DNA from: an uncultured Pseudomonadota bacterium
GTDB taxonomy: Bacteria; SAR324; NAC60-12
Direction: 5' to 3'
Length of the DNA: 36,078 bases
Assembly (NCBI GenBank): GCA_913052275.1
Contig: CAJXDX010000003.1
Coordinates: 1 to 36,078 of the forward strand
The notes beneath the pieces are model-generated. The model had not been told where the DNA came from. It saw nothing but the letters and a program-made list of their open reading frames with translations, and made no database searches. Below are positions 28,626-36,078 of the stretch, piece by piece. How positions within the stretch are numbered: position 1 is the stretch's first letter; the number at the start of each line of letters is the position of its first letter. Made by a program: the position numbers and the translations under genes.

Positions 28626-29429
28626 TCATACATTACTTTTCAATTTCCGCAAAACTTTCCACATAAGTTCAGGCTCATCAGTGATGATCCCTGTAACCCC
28701 CCATTGAGCCAGCTGCTCAATACGTTTTTCATCATTAATCGTGTAAGCAATTGTTCTGAAACGGTTTGCTTTGAGGATTTCTATAAGAGAAGGAGTTACG
28801 AATCTTTCATCAGGGTGGAAAGAATATGCTTCTGTACCTTTACAGAGTTTTAGAACATTTTCTTCAGAAAATTCTGTTTCCTGGAGTGGGGCGGTTCTGA
28901 GTGAAGTTTGGTTGTTATGTTTGCTGTGCCACAATTTGATTCTGGGAAAGAAGGAGTGCTCAAAACTTGAAATCAGCACAGATTCAGCCATTCCAAACTT
29001 TTCAACCATTATGCATATCTGTTTTTCGATTGCATCGGCAGGACCAGCTGATTCATAGCTTTCCGGTTTGATTTCGATGTTAACTAAAATTTTACCTCTG
29101 ATTTGCAAAAGGATCTCCTCAAGAGTGGGAATTGATTCTCCTTTAAATTCTGGACTGAACCAGCTTCCGGCATCCAGCTTTTTTAATTCTGAGAGTGTGA
29201 CTTCAGACACCAGTCCATGACCGTCAGTAGTTCTTTCCAGGGTTTGATCATGGATTACAACAGGTACACGGTCTTTTGTCAGGCATACATCTAATTCAAT
29301 CATGTCTGCACCTGCTTCTATTGCAGCCTCAAAAGCTGAAACAGTATTTTCAGGATATCTCCCACTATATCCCCTGTGCGCAACTACCCACGGACGTTTT
29401 ATTTTTTCCAGTTTATTTATATTTTCCAT
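28626..29429 (-). CDS. Glycerophosphodiester phosphodiesterase
   Basis: WVVAHRGYSGRYPENTVSAFEAAIEAGADMIELDVCLTKDRVPVVIHDQTLERTTDGHG is the GDPD signature. Confidence 0.95.
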   Translation of the reverse strand: MENINKLEKIKRPWVVAHRGYSGRYPENTVSAFEAAIEAGADMIELDVCLTKDRVPVVIHDQTLERTTDGHGLVSEVTLSELKKLDAGSWFSPEFKGESIPTLEEILLQIRGKILVNIEIKPESYESAGPADAIEKQICIMVEKFGMAESVLISSFEHSFFPRIKLWHSKHNNQTSLRTAPLQETEFSEENVLKLCKGTEAYSFHPDERFVTPSLIEILKANRFRTIAYTINDEKRIEQLAQWGVTGIITDEPELMWKVLRKLKSNV

Positions 29430-29543
29430 AGATTGACAGGTTATGACGGTTGATATAGTATCAATTGAGATTTTTTCGATACATAAAAACTGCTCATGGA
29501 TGCTTTAAAATATTTCATTTAGTTTTGTAATGTCTGACTTTTT

Positions 29544-29966
29544 ATGTCATCTTCTACAAAAACTGGTTCAACTGACTTTGTAAAATCAAATTTTGAGAAT
29601 GAGGTTGAGTTTTCACAAGTGGTCAAAGATGGAAGACGCATTCTTGAAATTGAAGTTGAATATCAGACTGAGGAATGGGCCTGGACTGGTGATTTAGATG
29701 ATGCAGGAATTTTTATCTTTAGCTATCTATTATATGACTACAAGAAAAAAATTCTGTCTTTACGGCGCTTGAAAGAAAGCGTCTATACTTTGAACCTTTT
29801 ACGGCAAAAGATGATTCCTTCACATGAAAAAACGGGGCTTCCTCTGCTGGAAGATTTTCAGGTTATATTCACCCTTTATGAGAAACTGAAGCATGAAGAA
29901 ATGTCCTGGGAAGATTGTGAAGAATATGTCATGGAGCAAATTTCAGCACATCGCAGGTCCAACTAA
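29544..29966 (+). CDS. Hypothetical protein
   Basis: Clean 140-aa ORF filling the gap between GDPD and plsX; no recognised motif. Confidence 0.6.
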   Translation: MSSSTKTGSTDFVKSNFENEVEFSQVVKDGRRILEIEVEYQTEEWAWTGDLDDAGIFIFSYLLYDYKKKILSLRRLKESVYTLNLLRQKMIPSHEKTGLPLLEDFQVIFTLYEKLKHEEMSWEDCEEYVMEQISAHRRSN

Positions 29967-29971
29967 CATCT

Positions 29972-31009
29972 TCACACTTTTTCGACCAGTCTTTTTGCCT
30001 GATTGATGACATCCAGGTTTTCTGATACCTCAAGCGATATTTTTTCATTCAGTTTTTGTTCAGCACATTCCTGTGCGTGTTTAATTGCATTGCGGATTGT
30101 ATGTACTCTGGAGCTTCCGTGACAGATAATTACAATACCGTTTACTCCCAGCAAAGGAGCCCCACCTACTTCAGAGTAGTCAGCTCTTTGACGCAAAGCC
30201 CTGAATGGTCCTCTCATAGCCTGATATCCTATTTTGGCAAGCAAAGTGTTGTCAACTTCTTCTCGAAGAACACTGCGTACAAAATCGAAAGTTCCTTCTG
30301 CAACTTTAAGTGCAATATTCCCGATAAAACCATCACAAACTACTACATCCACAATATCCTTGAACATCGACTTTCCTTCAATGTTGCCTGTAAAGTTAAG
30401 TGTGCTTTGCTTCAGTAAATCATAAGTTTCTTTGAGTTGCAGATAACCTTTGCCTTCCTCCTCACCATTGTTTAGCAAGGCAACCCTGGGATTATCCAGA
30501 TGAAGCGAAGTGCGGGCGTAAGCATCTCCCATAAGTGCAAATTGAAAAAGGTACAGCGGTTTGCAGTCTGTGTTTGCACCTATGTCCAATAGGACGAAGG
30601 GGTGATTCCGATGAATGGAAGGCATGAGAGTGGCAATTGCAGGGCGCTCAATTCCTTCAACAGATTTAAGCACAAATTTCGCGGTGGCCATCGCTGCTCC
30701 AGTATTACCGGCACTTACTACAGCATCTGCTTCGCCTGTTGCAAGAAGATCTACTGCTACTTTGATGGAAGAATTTTTCTTTTGACGTAATGCCGTGGTA
30801 GGAGATTCGTTCATCTCCACTGTTTCAGTGGAATTTACGATGCGTAATTTGTTTTGATCGAAGCTGTGTTGTTTCAGTACTTCTTTGATTTGGTCTTCTG
30901 CTCCAACTAAAACAACTTCTGTACCCAGTTCAGATATTGCCTGCAGAGCAGCTTCAATTTGTACTGTTAAGGGGCTATCTCCTCCCATTGCGTCAACCGC
31001 AATTGCCAT
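29972..31009 (-). CDS. plsX: Phosphate acyltransferase PlsX
   Basis: IAVDAMGGDSP; VVSAGNTGAAMA; VVCDGFIGNIALKVAEG; GGAPLLGVNGIVIICHGSS. Confidence 0.96.
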   Translation of the reverse strand: MAIAVDAMGGDSPLTVQIEAALQAISELGTEVVLVGAEDQIKEVLKQHSFDQNKLRIVNSTETVEMNESPTTALRQKKNSSIKVAVDLLATGEADAVVSAGNTGAAMATAKFVLKSVEGIERPAIATLMPSIHRNHPFVLLDIGANTDCKPLYLFQFALMGDAYARTSLHLDNPRVALLNNGEEEGKGYLQLKETYDLLKQSTLNFTGNIEGKSMFKDIVDVVVCDGFIGNIALKVAEGTFDFVRSVLREEVDNTLLAKIGYQAMRGPFRALRQRADYSEVGGAPLLGVNGIVIICHGSSRVHTIRNAIKHAQECAEQKLNEKISLEVSENLDVINQAKRLVEKV

Positions 31010-31057
31010 ACTTTATCCTGGTTTGCTGTTGATGATTGAAAGAGCAGAAAAAACAGC

Positions 31058-31240
31058 TCAGGTTGCTGCTACTTCGATGACTTCAACACCCTTGTAAAAT
31101 CCACATTCGGGACATACGCGGTGAGGTCTGATCAATGCGTGACAATTGGTGCATTCAGATAGAGCAGTTTCCGGGATTTTGATATGTCCTCTCCTGTGGT
31201 CTCGTTGACTGCGTGATATTTTCCTTCTTGGTACAGCCAT
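31058..31240 (-). CDS. rpmF: 50S ribosomal protein L32
   Basis: MAVPRRKISRSQRDHRRGH...CTNCHALIRPHRVCPECGFYKGVEV; upstream of plsX on the same strand. Confidence 0.96.
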   Translation of the reverse strand: MAVPRRKISRSQRDHRRGHIKIPETALSECTNCHALIRPHRVCPECGFYKGVEVIEVAAT

Positions 31241-31377
31241 GGGTAGTTTTTGTAAGTCTTATAAAAAGTTATGAAATGTTATGTGAATTTAATTCTCTTA
31301 ATGTATAAAAATTATTTTTTTGTCAGCTTGCGCATTTATTAATTTTGAAAAATATAGTTTTTTACTGAATAAGATGG

Positions 31378-31689
31378 TTAACCTTCAGCAGCTTGTATTT
31401 CCTCAAGTGTGCGTGCTGTTGGGAGAGGATCTTTTGCTTCCAGAATGACCGGATATTCCTCACATTTTTCAGCATTTAACGGTGTATAATATTCCCATTT
31501 TTCAGGCACATCCACATCTGCGTAAATTGCCTCTACTGGACATTCCTCGACACAGGCATTGCAATCAATGCAGGTTTCCGGATGTATGTAAAGCATATCC
31601 GGACCCTCGTGAAATGCTTCCACCGGACATACTTCCACACAGTCAGTATATTTACATTTTTCGCAGTTTGCGGTTACAGTATAAGTCAT
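31378..31689 (-). CDS. fdxA: Ferredoxin (FdxA-like)
   Basis: CEKCKYTDCVEVCPVEAFHEGPDMLYIHPETCIDCNACVEECPVEAIYADVDVPEKW: two Fe-S cluster motifs in FdxA arrangement. Confidence 0.9.
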   Translation of the reverse strand: MTYTVTANCEKCKYTDCVEVCPVEAFHEGPDMLYIHPETCIDCNACVEECPVEAIYADVDVPEKWEYYTPLNAEKCEEYPVILEAKDPLPTARTLEEIQAAEG

Positions 31690-31826
31690 TTAAAGTTCTC
31701 TCTTGAATTTCAGTCTAAAATTTTTTAATTCACTTAGGATTTTCTACAGCAAATAATAACCTTTAATACTCACTTATTAACCCTTTAAATTCAAGCTTTT
31801 TATAGTACAAGAAAAATTCTAACGAA

Positions 31827-33116
31827 TTACTCATAACGCAGAGGGTCTACAGGATTGAGCCTTGATGCTTTTGTGGATGGATAAAGTGTAACCAGCATAC
31901 AAATTACAAAAGATGCCAGTGTAGTTAGAGCGACATCAAACCAGTCAATAAGAACTGGGATTCTGTTTCCTCCGGGATAAACACCGGGCGGAATGTCAAT
32001 AATTTCAAAGTTCATTAAAACCCAGCAGATAGCCAAACCCAGCAGTACTCCGCCGATTGTACCAAGTGACCCGATCACTAGTCCCTGAAAAAAAAAGATT
32101 TTCCTGATTCCTGAATCATTTGCACCAAGAGCCTTAAGGATTGCAATTTCTCTGGATTTCTCCAATACAAGCATGATAAGTGAACTGACAATATTGAACG
32201 CAGCCACAACAATTATCAGTGTGAGGATCAGAAAAAGACCGATTTTTTCAAGTTTCATTACCTGAAAGATACTTTTATTTTCGTCTGCCCAGTTGCCGAC
32301 AATATATTCATCACTGAACTCAGCAAATTCATGAGCAATTTCAGGGGCATTTTCAGGATTGCTTATTCGCACACCCAAACCTGTAATATGCTCATTCATG
32401 CGATAAATTTTCTGCAGGAGCCGGTAATCGATAAAGGCAAGCACTTCATCATATCCGGAAATTCCGGATTCAAAAACTCCGATCACCTCCAGTTTTTTAA
32501 TGCGTGGAACATCACCAATTGGAGTCATTCTCTGTTCTGAGGATACCAGTTTTACAGAATCACCCACGCTTGCTTCTAATTGCCTGGCCAGTTTTGCTCC
32601 CAGAATGATTCCGTCTTTGAGTTTTTTCCCCCGAGCTTCCCGGTGTGAGAGCCGCTTCAGAAGTTTTTCCGAAATCAGAGCCTGGTTTTTCTCGGTTGGT
32701 GTAAAACCGTAAACTTCTTCCCGCAGAAATGAAGATATATTTGTAACGCCTGGTTCCTGCTCAGGATCAATACCGCGGAGAAGTGCTCCTTTTGGCTGCT
32801 TTTTCCCTGTGAGCATTACCTGCTTATATATATATGGTGCAACTCCTTCTACTTTTGGATTATCCTCCAATCTTTCTTTCAGTCTGGAATAATCTTTCAT
32901 GCCATCATCCCAGGCAAAAATTGTGATGTGAGGCAACGAACCGGTTACTGCATTTTGTAAATTTGTTCGGAAACCGTTCATGACCGAAGTAGAAACAATC
33001 AGGGCAATCACTCCCAGTGCCACACCTCCTATGGAAATCCAGGTGATGACTGAAATGGAACGATCCTGACGTGGCGAAAACAGGTAGCGCTTGCCAATGA
33101 AAGTTTCGTATCCCAT
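31827..33116 (-). CDS. Lipoprotein-releasing ABC transporter permease (LolC/LolE family)
   Basis: FIGKRYLFSPRQDRSISVITWISIGGVALGVIALIVSTSVMNGFR; AAFNIVSSLIMLVLEKSREIAILKALGA; C-terminal YPSTKASRLNPVDPLRYE. Confidence 0.93.
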   Translation of the reverse strand: MGYETFIGKRYLFSPRQDRSISVITWISIGGVALGVIALIVSTSVMNGFRTNLQNAVTGSLPHITIFAWDDGMKDYSRLKERLEDNPKVEGVAPYIYKQVMLTGKKQPKGALLRGIDPEQEPGVTNISSFLREEVYGFTPTEKNQALISEKLLKRLSHREARGKKLKDGIILGAKLARQLEASVGDSVKLVSSEQRMTPIGDVPRIKKLEVIGVFESGISGYDEVLAFIDYRLLQKIYRMNEHITGLGVRISNPENAPEIAHEFAEFSDEYIVGNWADENKSIFQVMKLEKIGLFLILTLIIVVAAFNIVSSLIMLVLEKSREIAILKALGANDSGIRKIFFFQGLVIGSLGTIGGVLLGLAICWVLMNFEIIDIPPGVYPGGNRIPVLIDWFDVALTTLASFVICMLVTLYPSTKASRLNPVDPLRYE

Positions 33117-33119
33117 CAG

Positions 33120-35768
33120 TTAATTTGCCAGTTTTTCACGCACAATTTTCGTTGCCGCTGCTAATGCACCGGGAAGCTTTTCCGGTGCTTTGATACCTGC
33201 TTGTGCCATATTTGACTTACCTCCGCCTCGTCCATCCGCAAGCTGTGCAACCTCATTCACCATATCACCAGCCTTAATTCCCCGCTTAATCAGGTCATCT
33301 GAAACAACACAAAGCAAGGTGCTTTTCTCGTCCATCGTTGCAGCCAGCCAGGCAATCCCTGAAGAAATTTGTTCCCGAACAGAATGACCTATATTCCGGA
33401 GAGTGTCTGCAGAATCTGCCTCAATTTCCTTTGCAAGCACGGACACCCCTTCAACTTTTTCAGCCTGCGCCACCAGTTCTGATACGCCTGCAAGGGCGGC
33501 CTTGCTCCTCAAGGATTGAACTTCTTTTTCCAGCAGTCTTTTTTCTTCTGCAAGCTTTTCTGCCATTTCCGGAATTTGTGCCTCAGGAACATTCAGCAGT
33601 TGGCGCAGTGCACGAGCAACTCTGCCCTGCTCCTGAGCCATCAATTCTGCCTGTTTTCCAGTTACAGCAACAACCCTCCTGATTCCGGCGGCAATTCCCT
33701 CTTCAGAAACTATACGGAACTGTCCAATCTGTCCTGTAGCTTTTACATGGCAGCCTCCGCAAAGTTCTTCTGAAAAATCAGAGATTTTTACTACTCTGAC
33801 AACATCTCCGTATTTTTCACCAAACAATGCTATTATTCCGGAACTGATTGCCTCGTCAAAAGGTGTTTCATAAATGTCTGTGGTAATGTTCTGGCGGATG
33901 ACCAAATTGACTATGTTCTCAATTTCTTCCAGCTGTGTGTCACTCACTTTTTCAAAATGTGTAAAGTCAAACCTTACGATTTCCGGATTGACCAGAGAAC
34001 CCGCCTGAGTCACGTGTTCGCCTAATACCTGCCGCAGTGCTTCATGCATCAGGTGTGCGGCAGTATGATTGTTTGTTGTTGATAAGCGTGATTTTTCATC
34101 TACTGATGCAGTAATTATTGAATTATCAGGGACAATGTTTTTTAAGTTTTTATTTTCAACCTCACAGATATGAATAATTGAATCGCCCATTTTCTGAACA
34201 TCTACCACCTTCCAGGTATTATCATTCTGCTGCAGAATGCCATGGTCACCAACCTGACCGCCTGATTCTGCATAAAATGGAGTTGTGTCCAAAATAAACT
34301 GCCATTGCCCGGATTCATTTTGTGAAAAGCGACGCAGTTTAGATTCTGTTATGAAAGTATCATAGCCCACAAATTTTGAATCCGGGCCTTCAGAAATTTC
34401 ACTCCATTTGTCTGGAATTGTCTTAAACTTGCCAGCTTCGCGTGCCCGTTCCTGTTGCTCTTTCATCAATTTTTCAAAACCCTTTTCATCAACTTCAAAT
34501 CCATGTTCCTTGCTCATCAGGCGGGTCAGATCAACAGGGAAACCATAAGTGTCATAAAGCTTAAAAGCATCTTCACCTGAAATCATCTTTGAAGATTTTG
34601 TTTCAGAGCTTGAAACCATTTTCTGAAAAATTTCCAATCCGCGGTCCAGGGTCGAACCGAAACTGGTCTCTTCTGCCTGAATAACGTTTTGCACATGTTT
34701 CTGCTGTTTATTGATTTCCGGGAAAGCATTACCCATTACTTCTGCCAGAGTGGGAACCAGTTTATAAATAAAGGGCTCATGCATGTTTAAAACTCTTCCG
34801 AATCTCGTAGCACGCCGCAACATTCTACGCAGCACATAGCCTCGACCTTCATTTGAAGGCAGCGCTCCGTCCGCAACGGCAAAACTCAGTGAACGCAAAT
34901 GATCAGCAATAACTCGAAAAGCAACACTGGCATCGCCCCCTGAATCTGCCTGTCCAGTCACTTCACTGATTTTATCCATAATTGGTACAAAAAGATCTGT
35001 GCTGTAATTTGAATCAACTTCCTGAAGAACTCGGCAAATTCGCTCCAGTCCCATTCCAGTATCTACATGCTGAGCTGTAAGCTCTTCCAGATGTCCGTCC
35101 GCAAAACGCTGATATTGCATGAAAACCAGATTCCAAAGCTCTACAAACCGCCAGCATCCTTCAAGGTTGACTGCACACTCATGCTTGTCTGAGAGTGGGC
35201 ATGTGCCCTGTCCCAGATCAATATGCAGCTCAGAACAAGGACCGCACGGACCTACTTCACCCATTTCCCAGAAGTTGTCATGTTTGTCGAAACGCAGAAC
35301 CTGTTCTGAAGCAATATCTGTACAGGTCTTCCAGATGTTCTCAGCATCTTCATCAGCTTCAACACCATCTCCTCCAGCAAAAACCGTGGCCCACATTTTT
35401 TCTTTGGGCAGCCCCCATTCTTCAGTCATTAATTCCCATGCCCATTCTATGGCCTCTTTTTTAAAATAGTCCCCGAAAGACCAGTTGCCAAGCATCTCAA
35501 AAAATGTATGGTGGTAATTGTCATATCCCACATCCTCCAGATCATTGTGCTTGCCGCTGGCCCTTATGCATTTTTGCGAATTAACCGCACGGTTGTAATC
35601 CCGTATTCCAGTTCCTAAAAACACATCTTTAAACTGTGCCATTCCGGAATTTGAAAAAAGCAGAGTTGGGTCGTCATTTGGAACAACAGGGGCACTGCGG
35701 ACAAAACGATGACCGCGTTTTTCAAAAAAAGAGATGAATTCCTGTCGTATTTGCTTTGAATTTTTCAT
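33120..35768 (-). CDS. alaS: Alanyl-tRNA synthetase
   Basis: RQEFISFFEKRGHRFVRSAPVVPNDDPTLLFSNSGMAQFKDVFLG; HTAAHLMHEALRQVLG; CGGCHVKATGQIG; C-terminal DHHA1. Confidence 0.98.
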   Translation of the reverse strand: MKNSKQIRQEFISFFEKRGHRFVRSAPVVPNDDPTLLFSNSGMAQFKDVFLGTGIRDYNRAVNSQKCIRASGKHNDLEDVGYDNYHHTFFEMLGNWSFGDYFKKEAIEWAWELMTEEWGLPKEKMWATVFAGGDGVEADEDAENIWKTCTDIASEQVLRFDKHDNFWEMGEVGPCGPCSELHIDLGQGTCPLSDKHECAVNLEGCWRFVELWNLVFMQYQRFADGHLEELTAQHVDTGMGLERICRVLQEVDSNYSTDLFVPIMDKISEVTGQADSGGDASVAFRVIADHLRSLSFAVADGALPSNEGRGYVLRRMLRRATRFGRVLNMHEPFIYKLVPTLAEVMGNAFPEINKQQKHVQNVIQAEETSFGSTLDRGLEIFQKMVSSSETKSSKMISGEDAFKLYDTYGFPVDLTRLMSKEHGFEVDEKGFEKLMKEQQERAREAGKFKTIPDKWSEISEGPDSKFVGYDTFITESKLRRFSQNESGQWQFILDTTPFYAESGGQVGDHGILQQNDNTWKVVDVQKMGDSIIHICEVENKNLKNIVPDNSIITASVDEKSRLSTTNNHTAAHLMHEALRQVLGEHVTQAGSLVNPEIVRFDFTHFEKVSDTQLEEIENIVNLVIRQNITTDIYETPFDEAISSGIIALFGEKYGDVVRVVKISDFSEELCGGCHVKATGQIGQFRIVSEEGIAAGIRRVVAVTGKQAELMAQEQGRVARALRQLLNVPEAQIPEMAEKLAEEKRLLEKEVQSLRSKAALAGVSELVAQAEKVEGVSVLAKEIEADSADTLRNIGHSVREQISSGIAWLAATMDEKSTLLCVVSDDLIKRGIKAGDMVNEVAQLADGRGGGKSNMAQAGIKAPEKLPGALAAATKIVREKLAN

Positions 35769-35901
35769 GCAGTGATTATTAATAAAGCGGTATATGTATT
35801 CTATGAACAGATGCCCAGGGGCAGGAGGAGGGACTGGTCTTTTAAGCCAGCATTTACTGCCGAATTATGGCTATGGCATCCGGCAGTCTATTGTTCAAGA
35901 A

Positions 35902-36078
35902 TCAACGGGCCATGAATTCCACAACAAGGTGATCTTCAACATCAATTGGAATTTCCTCTCGTTCAGGTACCTCCACAAGTGTACCGGAAAATTTTTTGCT
36001 GTCTCGCTGAATATAAGCTAATGTTTGCTCAAAGAAATTGAACCAATCCTTGTATCGGTCCACTTTTTGACTTTTCTC
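35902..36078 (-). CDS. rpsD: 30S ribosomal protein S4, C-terminal part (truncated by window edge; absent from the ORF track)
   Basis: Minus-strand translation from the window end: EKSQKVDRYKDWFNFFEQTLAYIQRDSKKFSGTLVEVPEREEIPIDVEDHLVVEFMAR-stop, the S4 C-terminal signature (REKS... PEREEI... L.VEF..R). Confidence 0.88.
   Translation of the reverse strand, partial: EKSQKVDRYKDWFNFFEQTLAYIQRDSKKFSGTLVEVPEREEIPIDVEDHLVVEFMAR

Noticed and set aside
35794-36021. ORF 35794..36021 (+)
   Set aside because: Antisense to the rpsD C-terminus, which is well supported on the minus strand.
1-36078. CRISPR array, prophage, integron or transposon
   Set aside because: No regularly spaced repeats and no transposase, integrase or phage structural gene clusters were seen; the single Mu-F-like motif is in a membrane-anchored protein without phage neighbours.

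Overview
This is a low-GC bacterial chromosomal window, gene-dense and mostly housekeeping. Gene content suggests a marine Gram-negative delta/SAR324-like lineage, but that is inference only. It carries a split Tol-Pal system: pal-tolQ-tolR at the left edge and tolA-tolB about 14 kb away. Other recognisable genes are tatA, an orphan fliN, hemL, lon, an R3H-domain protein, carB, a DUF218 protein, a PBP1A-type penicillin-binding protein, HU, an HNH protein coupled to tolB, an N-acetylmuramoyl-L-alanine amidase with an adjacent amidase-less paralogue, a HAD hydrolase, a 2-isopropylmalate/citramalate synthase, a NadD-like/CinA-C fusion, trpD, a glycerophosphodiester phosphodiesterase, plsX, rpmF, a ferredoxin, lolC/E, alaS, and a partial rpsD at the right edge that the ORF track missed. 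I recognised no CRISPR array, prophage, transposon, rRNA or tRNA by eye. The best candidates for new biology are: (i) the NadD-like/CinA fusion, whose two catalytic motifs both look degenerate, next to a TrpD with altered PRPP/Mg motifs; (ii) an amidase and its amidase-less paralogue in tandem; (iii) a small SutA-like protein behind a perfectly duplicated 15-bp ribosome-binding-site unit; (iv) a Cys-rich, repeat-bearing Pal; (v) a membrane-anchored protein with a phage Mu-F-like C/DG/PH/CRC constellation. All functional statements rest on motif reading by eye; no database search was run.
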